From Haliclona indistincta (taxonomy: Eukaryota > Porifera > Demospongiae > Haplosclerida > Chalinidae), in the NCBI GenBank assembly GCA_964017065.1, contig OZ024785.1:2003142-2067141 (forward strand): a stretch of DNA of 64,000 nucleotides, given 5' to 3'. The translations under genes were made by a program, and so were the position numbers. Positions 36,001-47,469 of the stretch are shown here, piece by piece. Position 1 is the stretch's first letter. Each line of letters begins with the position of its first letter. Under the pieces are notes generated by a model that made no database searches, was not told where the DNA came from, and saw nothing but the letters and a program-made list of their open reading frames with translations.

Positions 36001-37165
36001 AAGCAAATGAACTTGATGAAACTTGGTATGCAATTACATTGCTACCCTACTTGGACAGAAAGTGCATGAGGGTTGCTATTGGACAATGTACAAGAGCGCT
36101 AGAGACCAAGAACTGTTATTGTGGCGTCTCGGAGACCCCGCCCACTTCCAAATTACGCCTTGAAAACGATGCAGAGGAGCTGTTGCGACCTCTAAGAGTG
36201 TTGAAATCACGACAGCACGATGCTGTGCATTCTTTGCAACAAAACTGTATCGCGTGCATCGAATGTAACTCGAATATAAAATAGTTTATAAGCACTTCGT
36301 AGGCTCCACCCCTAATTTTTAGCGTTTTATTTTTCCTGCAAAAAGGAAAGACTTGGCGCTTCTCTGTCTATCCTTGCTATGTCCGTACCGAGCAACTCTA
36401 CACACTGAGTCGCCATCCCGCTGAATCTGTGACAGTCGATTTTTTCATTGCGGACCCTAACTATGGGCGCTTTTGTCGTCAGAGAGGTCAAAGACGGCCC
36501 ACCGTCAAGGTGAGCCAGCCATAACTCGAGAACAAAAGCACTTTAGCAAAATCCACGAGTCACATTGCAAGCCATTGTCATGCTAAGCCTGTTCATACCT
36601 TTACCGAGTTTCAGAAGTGAGCGATGGTCTCTGCAGCTCGATGGACAGAATGAATGAACGAACGAACGAACGAATGAACAGATTTCACGAAACCCTCGGC
36701 GTGTTGCACATTGTAGAGTTAGCTCCTTAGTTATGATTTGCAGAAGGAGCTTTGCAGCTAAAGCCAACCTGTTTGCTATTGAAACTGCACTGCTAACCAG
36801 AAGACAGCAAAGTGCTGACCACAATGGAGACAAGGTGTGTCAAGTGGGCGTGACCGTGAACACTGAGTAGGTAGCCATTGCTCTTGGCTTTGATAGGCTT
36901 TTTCTTGAAATGTCTACGCACCCCCAGAGCTGTCCTGCTGTTTAGATGGAATCTACAAGTACCTAGGTAGTCAACTATGGGCGCCTTTGTTGTCAGAGAA
37001 GTCTAAGATGGCCGTCATGCAAGGTGAGCCAGCCATAACTCAAGAACGAAAGCACTTTAGCAAAATCCACGAGTCACATTGCAAGCCATTGTCGTGCTAA
37101 GCCTGTTCATACCTTTACCGAGTTTCGGAAGTGCGCGATGGTCTCTGCAGCTCATTGGACAGAAT
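33019..37165 (+). repeat. tandem array of a ~510-bp dispersed repeat
   Basis: Units begin at about 33020, 33530, 34084 (diverged), 34667, 35174 and 36675, plus the remainder of the interrupted unit after 36461. The unit carries CACGAAACCCTCGGCGTGTT near its start, CTACGCACCCCCAGAGCTGT mid-way, and ends GGACAGAATGAACGAACGAA, a GAAC/GAAT tetranucleotide run. A minus-strand frame containing LQTITKELTLQCATRRGF recurs in the copies but is broken differently in each, so it is not taken as a gene. Other copies are at 4627-4890 and 24990-25195. Confidence 0.9.
35490..36461. mobile_element. ~970-bp foldback element inside the array
   Basis: Two ~480-bp inverted arms (ends TAGGGTCCGCAATGAAAAAA and its mirror TTTTTTCATTGCGGACCCTA) meet at about 35972. 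It splits one 510-bp unit, whose flanking AACTATGG is duplicated on both sides, consistent with an 8-9-bp target duplication. A 65-codon frame starting MLPYLDRKCMRVAIGQC occurs identically in both arms (minus 35912-35715, plus 36039-36284), simply because the arms mirror each other. Confidence 0.85.
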
Positions 37166-37373
37166 GACAAACTGAGTACCGTAACCCTCGCGCATATGCG
37201 CCGAGGGTTAATGACAAACCAAGTACCGTAACCCTCGCGCATATGCGCCGAGGGTTAATGAGTGAATGAACGAACGAATGACAAACCAAGTACCGTAACC
37301 CTCGCGCATGCGCCGAGGGTTAATGACAAAGCAAGTACCGTAACCCTCGCGCATATGCGCCGAGGGTTAATAA
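37166..37373. repeat. hairpin-bearing 47-bp repeats, 4 copies
   Basis: Four copies of AGTACCGTAACCCTCGCGCA...GCGCCGAGGGTT, each with a CCCTCGCGCATGCGCCGAGGG-like dyad. One more copy is at about 34031-34080 within the array. Confidence 0.85.
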
Positions 37374-37469
37374 AGACAAAATAATAAATAAAGGGCTCTG
37401 AAATAATTATAAGCAAACAAAAAAAACTATATCAATAGAGATTTATCTTTAGACCAGTGATCTGATTTT

Positions 37470-39203
37470 CTAGCCAGGAAAATGATTTGGGGGGACAGAG
37501 ATGGCAGTTCTAGCTGCACTGTCGAATATTTGTCTGGTCGAAGACTTGTAAAAAAAACTTGAAAAGAACTGGGCGAAGTCTTGGCGGCATTTGGGTATCC
37601 AGTGTCCAAGTGACCCAATTTCAATTGTTACCGATGAAGCTTGTTTCCCGAGAAAGTCCAGTTCACTCAGCAGCAATTGATAGAGGGGTTTCTGCCTCTT
37701 ACGATTCTGTGCATTGCACAGGTGTTCGTGTGAATTAGAGGGTACAGTTAGTTCCACCAGTATAACAGAATTACCACTCATATATACCATATCAGGTCTC
37801 GCAGTTGTAATCGCCAGGTCATGAGGGACTGTTGACTGGGGGTTTTCATGAGCGCTAAGACCAGAGATGTCAGAATACAGATGGTCACCCTCTAGCAGGT
37901 GGGAACATATGGCCTTGTCAAATCTCCAAAGGACACTGTCATGTCTCCATGTGTACCTAGCTTGATCCAGGGCCACCGGGCATCCATTTAGATTGTGGAA
38001 CACAGTGGGAGTACTAGAACCACATAGGTGACATTTGGAATCCACTCTCAAATTCTGTTAGGCGGAGTTGGTAGAGTATCAGACCCAGCTCTGAGAAGGA
38101 ATGAGAGCTGTCCTGGCGGCAAACCACGCTGGATACGATCCCAAACGTGGTTGTTGGACTCTAATGGGCAGATGCCCTTAAATTTGTTTTGAACAGTAAG
38201 GTTGTAAAGGTGATCATCCCAGTGATCTCTATCACTACGTACATATATACCCCTTGCAACAATCCCACAAGCCCGTTGCAGCGTCCTCCTCGTTATTGAT
38301 GATATTGAGTCCTTAGCCTTCAAGAAAAGGGAGCCTGCAGCCTCAGAGATTCCTAACCGTACCGCAGTAGGTTCAGAAAGACAATATTTGGTCAATTCTT
38401 GAATCAGGGGATCTGCCGAAAAGTCAATTGAAGCGAGAAACGTAAATTTAGCTTTGGTCTGCAATTGGGGGAGATGAGGAACACCGATAACATCAGGATG
38501 GTGTAATACTGCAACACTTTTTGAGCGTGTAAGGCCAAGCCAATATTTTAGCATTTTCATTCCCAGACTCTGCATTTAACTGACATTAACTGACAAGGGT
38601 GTTAACTGACAAGGAGAAACGGAAGGTCTGAGTGAGATATCGTTTATAAATCCATAATATTATTTATACTCTCCTTGTATTTTAGCACGATTAAGATTCT
38701 GAAGCTTTTTGAGAAATCTTCAAGGAGGAGTTTTCCAGCATGGGTCTTGGATGCTTTAGGGGAGGATGCCACCACACACCCCAGGAATTTCGTTGGTTGC
38801 TCCCTTATATTCTTTGTAACTCCGTCTCCAACGTCAAAGGTCGAATTGACCATCGAATGCCCGTTAAAGACCATCGAGACACATTTATCTGCTCTGATTT
38901 GTAAACCCAAATCTTTGCACTTTTTAACAACTACAGCACGAGTAATTTTGTGCTGTTCCTTATTAGGCGAAATTACTGTTAGGTCGTCAGCAAAACCCTT
39001 CACTCTGTGGGGTGAGGACAAAAGAAGTTGTTGACGATCAGATGTTTCCTGTTGGTCATTTTCAAGGGAAGAAACCACTTTTCTCTTCCGTTGATGGCTA
39101 CAATCCACTTGATTGAAGACAAGTTTACTTCTTCCGTTAAATTTCCTTTTTCATACTTTAACACAGCCAACCCCATGGAATCAATCGAGCGTATTTTTGC
39201 CAA
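37470..39203 (-). mobile_element. non-LTR retrotransposon fragment with RLE-type endonuclease
   Basis: On the minus strand, three consecutive frames encode: reverse transcriptase palm and after (GFADDLTVIS, FLGCVV; 39108-38644); a connecting domain (38575-38048); and a C-terminal part (38051-37470) with a Cys/His knuckle, CHLCGSSTPTVFHNLNGC, then RPDMVYMSGNSVILVELTVP, matching the RPD...VEL core of restriction-like endonucleases of R2-type elements. Frames are interrupted and the N-terminal half is missing, so it is a dead 5'-truncated copy. A frame at 39203-39000 may be a further piece. Confidence 0.75.
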
Positions 39204-39396
39204 ATACCAAATGTAATCTAATCTAATTTATGTAATCTACACCCCGCACGGGAACAAAGAAATTAATTTATTGAGTCACACAAGCAGAAAGTTGACTACC
39301 CAATGTAGTACTGTGCACTGTACTATTACAACTGTGAACTCAATTTGCGTAATAGTCTAGCCAATGCCCTAATACGTCACATCACATTCCATTCCT

Positions 39397-39480
39397 ATAG
39401 CAAGGTGTTAGGCAGGGTGGGGTGCTTTCTCCTTTTGTTTATTGTGTTTTTGTTGATGAGCTACTTGACTTATTGGCCTC
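39397..39480 (+). mobile_element. fragment of a second LINE reverse transcriptase
   Basis: The plus strand reads VRQGGVLSPFVYCVFVDELL, the highly conserved G-x-RQG-x-x-LSP motif of LINE reverse transcriptase. It is on the opposite strand from the neighbouring element and only ~28 codons are recognisable. Confidence 0.65.
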
Positions 39481-39721
39481 ATGAATATTAATAATGACCG
39501 AGCACCCTTAAATCTATAGACACGCCATGTATGTGTTTGACTCTGGTTATCGCCGTCGTCATTCCATTTCTTTGAAGCTGATGCAGATGTGTTTGTCACG
39601 GGACCACAGCACCATCTCAAAACAGCTCTGTCCTTTCTATTTCGGGAAAACTATATAAAAGAATCATTTTAGGCTTACTGTACAGGGGTGTTGCTGTATT
39701 TATACCCGTCTACATAGGGAG

Positions 39722-39747
39722 TCACTACCGCGCCTCCCTAGTTATTA
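39722..39747. repeat. hairpin end related to the 19.1 and 54.2 kb elements
   Basis: TAGGGAGTCACTACCGCGCCTCCCTAG resembles the terminal hairpin of the 18037-19112 element and ends CTAG followed by T. A second GC-rich dyad (GCCCCCTCGCTCCCGCGCGA..GGGGGC) follows at 39752-39777. Confidence 0.5.
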
Positions 39748-40112
39748 TTGCCCCCTCGCTCCCGCGCGAGGGGGCAATGTGGTTCGCGACGAATCGCGAG
39801 GGGCCTAGGGAGTCAGCTTCGCTGTCAGGCTCTGCGCTGAGCGGAAAATGTGCAATACAGACCGTGAAGAGGAAAGACGAAGAAATGGAACACTGTCCAT
39901 CACTTTAATTGGTGTACAATGATAACCATAACGCTTGGGGCACTTATCACTGGTCTACAACCAATGAATGTTGTCGCTCCACTCGACTCCATGGTGACGT
40001 TCACGTGTGTACCGCAGTTTGCATACAGGGTGCCAAGCGCTGAGCCGGCCAGTGATAGCCATGCCCTTTTAGCATTATGCTTTAGTTCTGGTGATAGCAC
40101 TGCGTAGTCTAA

Positions 40113-40447
40113 TAGCAGCTAACCCTCCCGCCTACTGATAATTGGATGGACGGCGGAGAGGGTCTAGCAAACATTGCCATTCATAGTTTTCAACTGACCA
40201 ATCAAATTCGTAATGAATATCATTTTCCTCCCAGAGGAAAATGATATTCATTCTTCGTGGCTTTGTTATTATTATGAATATGATTAAACATGCAGAAACA
40301 GTGTATACACGCGGTTGGAGGCAACGCCCAGCTAATCGTAACGCGGTTTACTTCATTATTATTCATTAAAAATCAATGAATGGCAATGTTTGCTAGACCC
40401 TCTCCGCCGTCCATCCAATTATCAGTAGGCGGGAGGGTTAGCTGCTA
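40113..40447. mobile_element. TIR MITE related to the TAGTCTGG family
   Basis: Ends TAGCAGCTAACCCTCCCGCC and its complement; ~70-bp arms share the inner word TCTAGCAAACATTGCCATTC with the 12.1/13.95/40.46 kb family, so it is a sister subfamily. Centre has a short CCTCCCAGAGGAAAATGATA dyad. Confidence 0.75.
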
Positions 40448-40462
40448 GATCTAGACTAAGCA

Positions 40463-40919
40463 TAGTCTGGCCGCTGCCCCTCCCCGCCTATTGAGTGGGT
40501 GGTGGACGGCGTGTAGGGTCTAGCAAACATTACCATTCATCGATTTTATATGAATATTGATCGTGTATAGATAATTAATTATTGCAATGATAAGCGGGGG
40601 TTCCTCAATGCCATTGTACCGCACGAATTGCCTCACACTGCGCTGGTTTAAACGATCTATGCTTGAATCGCGGTAGACTATGTTCGATAGCATCGTCAAT
40701 AGCACGACTGTTAGCTTTCACCCACCGTAGTTGTTTTGCCATAGACAGTAATATTATTCACGATCAAACCCAGCCCATGATCCATGAATATTACTGCTCA
40801 AGATCTTGAGCAGTAGAATCTGATTGGTCGGTTGGGAAACTATGAATGGCAATGTTTGCTAGACCCTACACGCCGTCCACCACCCACTCAATAGGCGGGG
40901 AGGGGCAGCGGCCAGACTA
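40463..40919. mobile_element. long-TIR MITE, MULE-like, copy 3 with exact 9-bp TSD
   Basis: Same family as 12093-12557. It is flanked by an exact 9-bp direct repeat GACTAAGCA (40454-40462 and 40920-40928), the clearest evidence that the family is MULE-mobilised. Confidence 0.85.
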
Positions 40920-41429
40920 GACTAAGCACTGCGGTGCGCATACAGCCGCTATTGCGGCGCTGACCGGCTTATCGCTTGGCCGCAATGAGCGGCTGTGTGC
41001 GCACCACAGTGCGCTGTGGTTCACCAGAACTAAAGAACAATGCCGCTAAAGGGCATGGCTATCACAGGCCGGCTCAGCGCTTAGCACCCTGTAAAAGTGT
41101 AAGCAAACTGCGGTAGTGAACACAACTACAGAACCAATACAGAGGACAGTGATGGACAACTACAGTGATGGACTGCCGGTCCATCACTTTGATGGACAGT
41201 GCAATACAGAGGAAAGACAAAGAAACTGTCAATACGTAATGTACCATTCACAATCACGTTCTGGTCAGTATTGTAAGTCAAGACAGTACCGCTTACTAGC
41301 CGACTCTAACCATAGATATTATATTACAGGGATTGGAAACTGGGGTGTGTACCGCACGGCCAAACAGCATCCAAAGGTGGAAAACTGAGGTACCAATCGG
41401 AGAAAACTTTCCGAATCGGGTGGCTGAAG

Positions 41430-41820
41430 ATGAAGACGCTGTGTCTGTTGTTTATAACCGTTTTGTTTGGTATGTATTATAGTCTCACACGCCAGCACAA
41501 TTCATGTAGTTGATTGTGGATTGTGGTAATAATTTATTTTAATGTATACAGAATCTGGCAGTTCATCTGGCGATGTTACACTGAACAACCAGTCACCAGT
41601 CCTGCTGGGAACTACTGCAGTGTTCACATGCAGTGGTACTGGGCTTGCAATAGGATGAGACTTTGCTAATGTTACTGATACGATTATGGGCGACAGCCAA
41701 GCTGTTAATGTTTTCAAAACGTCAAGACTGTTAGTGCTAGCCATTAAAGAGAACATATTAACATGTATAATATTTAGGACGATAGGAGGTATTCCTATAT
41801 GGTTAGTATCAGTCATTGCT
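41430..41820 (+). pseudogene. third copy of the short Ig-FN3 gene, dead
   Basis: Exon 1 (MKTLCLLFITVLF) and most of the Ig exon are recognisable. TGG of the conserved IGWYF has become TGA (41656-41658), a block after SRLLVLAIKEN is deleted, and no FN3 exon follows. Confidence 0.8.
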
Positions 41821-41829
41821 ATAATGGTC

Positions 41830-42330
41830 ATCGGTGAATGTGTTCATATAATTATATCATTAATAATAATAATGCGAGACCCAAAGGGCATAACATGGAA
41901 CACACTATTTAGGAAAAATAATACTAAAAATATTATCATGTTCTTTGATCAGAAGGTCGAGGATATCTTGTTCACAAAGGTTATTTGAATGAAGGGATAC
42001 AGTATGACTGGAACAAATGTGGAGTAACCAAGAGGTGGAGACAATCTGATCACAATGATGGCAGCGAAAATTATCATGTACTGGTTGAGTCAGGTGGCGT
42101 ATAATCCTTTGTAATTGTTCTGTCGGCACTATGATAGTGCAATGCGCAAACAGTAGTCCCAAGTTACTACAGTGTTCCACACGAAGAGGAGCAAAATTTT
42201 TTTTACATTTTGGTTCATATCTCAGGAACCAAGTGTCCTATGATCATGTTGCAGGTACCATTATGATCCTCTCTCATCGTCAGGTCACATCAGGAGCAGG
42301 TCACCCTCATGCAAACCAGAGACTAAAGAA
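41830..42330. other. unassigned sequence
   Basis: A minus-strand frame (42180-41905, 91 aa) contains CHHC..C..H-like spacing (FRCHHCDQIVSTSWLLHIC) but no start context or partner exon; it may be a transposon fragment. Confidence 0.25.
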
Positions 42331-43210
42331 GTCAGCTAGTCTAAAGAGAACTTGGGTTTAAATAATAAACTTACAAACTATTGATTATTAAGATTACTTA
42401 TTGATTATTTTTGTTCAATAATAAATTATTTTTGACACAGATGATTCTCAAAATTATTAAGAGTAACAGCAAAATAGAGCAAATATGGCACTGCCATCAT
42501 CATCTGAACATGTCAATTGCGAGGTCTCTCTCTGGAAGTCAGCAATAGGCACCGATCAAACAGAGATAGAGAATGATATTGACTCTGTATTAGCAGACAC
42601 AGTTGAGCATAAAATAGTCTCAAAATCACAAACCAGTACCATTTTGGATCATGTCAAATGTCCCTTCAATTTCATAAAGCTACAGGAAGATGCTGAAGCA
42701 TACACTAGTTGGGGAGGAATAACTCACTTCTTGCTCAATTCCTTTAGTTAAACTGGGGAAGCTTTGACAGCTCTTTGTGGGCAGCCTGTGTGAGTGCATG
42801 AGCAGAAGACAATGATGCATGAGAGACAGAGAAGGATGCCATCGTCACCTCCACACTTTGCTGCCTCGCGTTCCTGGTCATCTGTTGGTCGTTGATTACA
42901 GTCGCACTATAGATGGGTTAGAGAGGAAAATATTGCAAATGACTGAACACCTCATCACAGTTGGTAGCACATGAACACAAACAAATACAGTCAGACCCAT
43001 CTGTTCAAGTGAACACCATAATGTAGACACAAGTGTGTAGATTGCTCCATAGTGTAAAAACAGATATTTTCACGTTGCAAAAATTTTATTTTTAAGATGA
43101 TCAAATAACTTAGAAATTTTTGCCGGTAAAAATTTGGTAATTGTATGGGAATTAAGAGAAAATTATAGCTTTAAGAGCATCCATGAAAAAGCAAAAATGA
43201 TTCATGGGCG
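42331..43210. repeat. duplicated block, empty-site copy
   Basis: Matches 17.39-18.04 kb and 19.11-19.40 kb as one uninterrupted stretch, so it records the site before the 1.1-kb element inserted there. Confidence 0.75.
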
Positions 43211-45700
43211 AAATTTTTGTCTGTATACTTATATATATACTTGTTGGTATACTTGTTACAAGTGTGTCACACACTTGCAACAAGTATCTGTGTGACACTG
43301 ACATGGGAAGACACCACAGTTCAAGGATGATAAGGTATGTTATGTACAGTTGTTGGTATGCTGTGTTTAGTCTTTATCTGTACACAGTCCATTCAAAACA
43401 AGCAACCAAAGTCAGAATACATGGATCATTGCTTAATTTGTTTGAACATGGTTGACACTTTTCAATAGCAATATCACTATAATATATTGACTAGCTCTTT
43501 TTGCTTCCATTGTATTGAGTCATATACATCTTCTTTCATTCACAGAATGGTGACAGCAGTAAGTTGTGTTTGTACATTCACAGTTACCTAACAGCTTTTG
43601 TTGTTACAATAATAGAATTATTTTGGGATGATACAAAAGACAAAACCTGGACTCATGGACTGGACTATGGACTGAACTGAAAAGTTAATATTTGCGACAT
43701 TAGACAAGTACAGCATATTATAGATAAAGCATCATAACACAGGCACATGCTGTACAGAGACTTTTAGATGCATGTACAGCAGATTTTCATTCGAAAACTG
43801 TGTGCATAGCAGCTTATCGATCACAAGCAGTGCTTGAACAAATGTATGCATTAGCAGTTACAAGAGAAGATAACTGCATCATAGTGTTCGAATAACTTGT
43901 CTTTTTTAGCAGCAAACTTCAATCCAAATTTTTTTAGTGTGACAGCAGACAGTCTCCTGAAACGGAAATCTGTCAGGTCCCACGAGACTAGCTATCTAGC
44001 TGAACTGTACTGGCAGTACTTGTAAGGGTCTAAAGCTATTCAACGATATATGTAATAATGAATTATGTAGCAATTCTAAGTGCTTAGTAGCAATTGATCT
44101 GAAAGTACATGTTTGCCTTCCAATCTCTAGTGATGTTTGAGTTTTTCTTTACCTAAGCATGTGACTGACAAAGAAACCATCAGTTGGCCGATGAAGGTAG
44201 TGGAAAAGTTATACACTTCAGCTTCTCCCATGCAAGCGCAAGTTTACTCCATTTAGTTACCAATTGTACACATGCATGCATTGACGGAAATTTCATTTCT
44301 TGGTCCAGTCCATATTCCTGTCCAGAGTCCAAGTTTTGTGATTGTACAAGTACAACACCTAAACATGTATCAGGAAACTGTGTGCATATCCTGTTTCACT
44401 AGCGTGTCGATCTTCTTGTGTCCAGACTTCAGATTCAGTTTCATCATCAGTAACAGAGTATGCTACTCCATAAGTGCCTCATCATAATACACAGAAAGTA
44501 CCTCTGTATTCTGACGTGTTCGAGACACAAAAGGTAAGTAACATGTGTTTACTGAAAGCATCAATATTGTGATAACTCAACAACATCAGCTTACAATACA
44601 CAGCTTCATTGTCAACACCTGTTTAGTAATGCTTGGCGCATGAGAAAGCTATTAGTAAGTGAGGTTAACAAGAAGCAAGTATGTTACTGTAGCTGGTGTT
44701 ACCCATGATAAGTGTAAAACAGCAGCAAGCTCCTTTATTCCTTTTTTAGAAGTGTGTTTTCAGCTGTTGCTGTGCCAATCATAGCGAAACAGTGCATTAG
44801 TAGATATGTTTACGTACTGGGACCATGTTCAATGCTTCGCACGATATTGAATTTGTTACCTCTTTAAGTCCTTGATTTGTAATCAATCTTGTAGCCAGGT
44901 GGATTTAATTATGTCTACTGTTGATGTGTTGATTATGTCTACTGTTATGTGGATGTTATGTTATGTTACTGTTATGTCAGGTGGATTTAATTATGTCTAC
45001 TGTTGATGTGAACTGTTGATTTTATCGATTGCAAACTGTGTGCATATCCTGTTTCACTAGCATGTCTAGCTTTTGTCCAGACTCTATGCAGGTCTGGTCT
45101 CATCATCAGCACCAGAGTGTGCTATACTCCATCAGTGCCACATCATAATACACAGCAAGTACAGGATAATATTATGTCTACGTATGCACACAAAAGGTGA
45201 TGTGCTGAAAGCATTAGTAAAGTCAAAGTTGTGACAATATCTGATCATGTCAACAACATCAGTTAGTACAGTATGAGGCTACCACTATGTGCTATGTGGT
45301 CATCGTTCATCTTCCATTGTCAACACATGCAGCTATGGATGCTTTGCCGTGCTTGGTGAATGAGGAACACTGGTTCACTATTAGTGAGTGAGGTTAATAA
45401 TGTGACACTTGTGGGCCAATAAGGCACTCAAGAATGGTGTCAAGAATCTTGATACATTGAACCTGTGTTATTTTAAACATCGGTTAGAGAATAAAAAACA
45501 TTCCCTTCTGACCACAACCTAATAATGTCCTCTTCATGTGATGAATTGTGTGTTTTGAAAACCTATCACAAGTCACTCAACACATTATGCATGCAAGCAC
45601 TCTGACTAATACACTGTATTGGTTTGTAGTCTCATACATACAGGAACTAAACATAGCTGTGTTTTGGTGAATGACACATCCTTTTAGAGTACATGTAGTA
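43211..45700. other. receptor-tail relics and local duplication
   Basis: Pieces resemble the intron and tail region of gene C (43310-43340 against ~24846) and a stalk-tail exon (AATGGTGACAGCAGT near 43551). A ~120-bp segment at 44380-44510 recurs at 45045-45165 (GTGCATATCCTGTTTCACTA). No open gene. Confidence 0.4.
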
Positions 45701-45719
45701 AATTAATTTGTGCAGAGGA

Positions 45720-46690
45720 ACCATGCATAGCCAGTATACCTCATCATGTCCAGCTGGGTTCAATGTACCTTGTCTACTACTGATTTCCTATAGAGAAGAG
45801 ATGTGAGGTAATACAAGACAACATTTCAGAATATTGTGCTACTAAGGTGACTCACTTTTTTGTTCACCATTTTACGTGCATCAGCAGGAGTCGCATATTC
45901 TGGTAGTACTGATGATACAGCTGTCGATTGTGGAAATGGTTATCAATAAGTAACACACACTGTTAACCAGTATTGATACCTTCTCCTGTTTGTAGGGCTC
46001 ATCATCATGAACTAGCTGTTCTTTGCTATCTCTATTGATCAATGTAGACACAATGATAATGGTTGTTATGTATAGGTTATTGAAGAGGAAAGTAAGCAAA
46101 ATTCTCAATAAGGAACTGAATACCAAGATAGCAAATGTACTCACCGTAACAGAAGAATTATAGCACGACTTGTTTTGCTTCTTCTTCCATAGACAGTATC
46201 CACCAATTCCACTGCCACTATTATTAGCACTGCCAGACCACCTACAATGGCTACTGCTGTTCCTCAAACAGTTAGCGACTCAATAGAACTGCACATTATA
46301 CACAGTGAAGTAGGTACAGTGTATTACTATCAGTAGTAGTAGATGGTAATGGTGATGTTGCTTTAATGGTACGAGCTGTTCAGTAAAGTACACTCACAAC
46401 ACTCATCGTTACACACCAGTAGTGACTTAGGTTAGTTCACAATCAAGCACTCTGACTAATACACTGTATTGGTTTGTAGTCTCATACATACAGGAACTAA
46501 ACATACATGTAGCTGTGTTTTGGTGAACGACACATCCTTTTAGAGTACATTCAGTAAATTAATTTGTGCAGAGGAACCATAGTAAGCACCATAGTAAGCA
46601 TCAGCACCTGCATCATGTGTTGACTAACCAGTGAGGTCTTTGGTCCCACTACACTGTGCTCCATGTTAGTAGTGTCTCCTACTAAACTAT
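45720..46690 (-). pseudogene. inverted, scrambled copy of gene G TM and tail exons
   Basis: Minus strand encodes GIGGYCLWKKKQNKSCYNSS and INRDSKEQLVHDDEPYKQEK, close to gene G exons 7 and 9. A copy of the gene G exon with QYSVVGDTTDMEYSVV lies at about 46680-46610, on the wrong side of the TM exon, with one of its tyrosines changed to His (MEHSVV). Order is rearranged and splice sites are incomplete. Confidence 0.7.
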
Positions 46691-46703
46691 ACTGGTACTG
46701 TTA

Positions 46704-47410
46704 TTGTTGAACTCCAAGGAGCATCTCATCAGAACAACACATTGTACTATATCTTTTATGGACTCATTTTTTGACTCATTACCCCCTGTGCAAATCAGCA
46801 ATATCCCTCTTGACAGAGTCTACTCCTACAAATACCTTGGGCTAACCTTTCAGCCCAATTTGTCATGGTCTTCTCACATTCATAATATTAGAATGAAAGC
46901 AAGGAAACGCCTTGGGCTAATCTACAGGCATTTTTACCACCACTGCCCCTCATCTACTCTACTTACTCTATACAAAAATCTTGGAGTACGGTGCTGCTAT
47001 CTGGGATCCACCTTCACTAACTGCAATCTCATCTATTGAATCTGTTCAACATTTTGCTTTAAAAATGGCATCTAAATCGTGGGCTTCCAGCTATCCATCT
47101 CTTCTTTCCCAATTTGCTATAAAGCCTCTTGAACAGAGAAGAAAAATTTGCAAAGCTTCCTCTCTGTTCAAACTCAAATTTGGTTTTTCTCATTCAATCA
47201 ATTGTCCTCTCATATCACCTTCCCCGCCTCTGCATTTCTCCCGCAATTATAATAGACATGATTTTGCCCCATCTTCTGCAAATCAGCTACTTACATGAAT
47301 TAATTTTATCCCACCTCTATCAAGCTCTGGAACTCTCTTCCCTCTTGTATGAATCTACTGATTCTTTTTCTCTATTTAAGTCCAAGCTATTTACTATCTT
47401 TTAGATCACT
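46704..47410 (+). mobile_element. LINE reverse transcriptase 3' fragment
   Basis: Encodes YKYLGLTFQPNLSWSSHI, ARKRLGLIYRHF, then after a deletion EYGAAIWDP, the typical post-YLG region and thumb of CR1/L2- or I-type LINE reverse transcriptases. A deletion between YKNL and EYGAA changes frame. The 3' end runs into a GAAATGAAAAAAATA tail that adjoins the minisatellite. Confidence 0.75.
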
Positions 47411-47469
47411 AACACCTTCATTCATTAGCATTATTGCTATTTCACATTTCTTTTTGAAATGAAAAAAAT

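Larger units (their letters stand above)
40012..41113. mobile_element. TA-targeted long-TIR element containing two MITEs
   Basis: Left arm CCGCAGTTTGCATACAGGGT...; right arm ends ...GTGTAAGCAAACTGCGG. Arms of ~100 bp share GCTGAGCCGGCC and GATAGCCATGCCC. The Ig exon it interrupts shows TA at both junctions (40010-40011 and 41114-41115), a TA duplication as made by Tc1/mariner-type transposases. Inside are MITEs at 40113-40447 and 40463-40919. Confidence 0.75.
39884..41200 (+). pseudogene. Ig exon 1 relic split by a nested transposon
   Basis: The Ig-type sequence (LGALITGLQPMNVVAPLDS, FTCV) stops at 40011 and resumes at 41114 as TAGTGAACACAACTACAG, exactly the next codons in paralogues (FTCVVNTT). 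The intervening 1.1 kb is a transposon. The reading frame is already broken upstream (MEHCPSL-stop). Confidence 0.7.

Noticed and set aside
35715..36284. Two identical 65-codon frames on opposite strands
   Set aside because: They are mirror images within the arms of a palindrome, not independent genes.
33077..36833. Recurring minus-strand frame containing LQTITKELTLQCATRRGF
   Set aside because: It belongs to the 510-bp repeat unit; copies are broken at different points and no splice partners or domain are evident.
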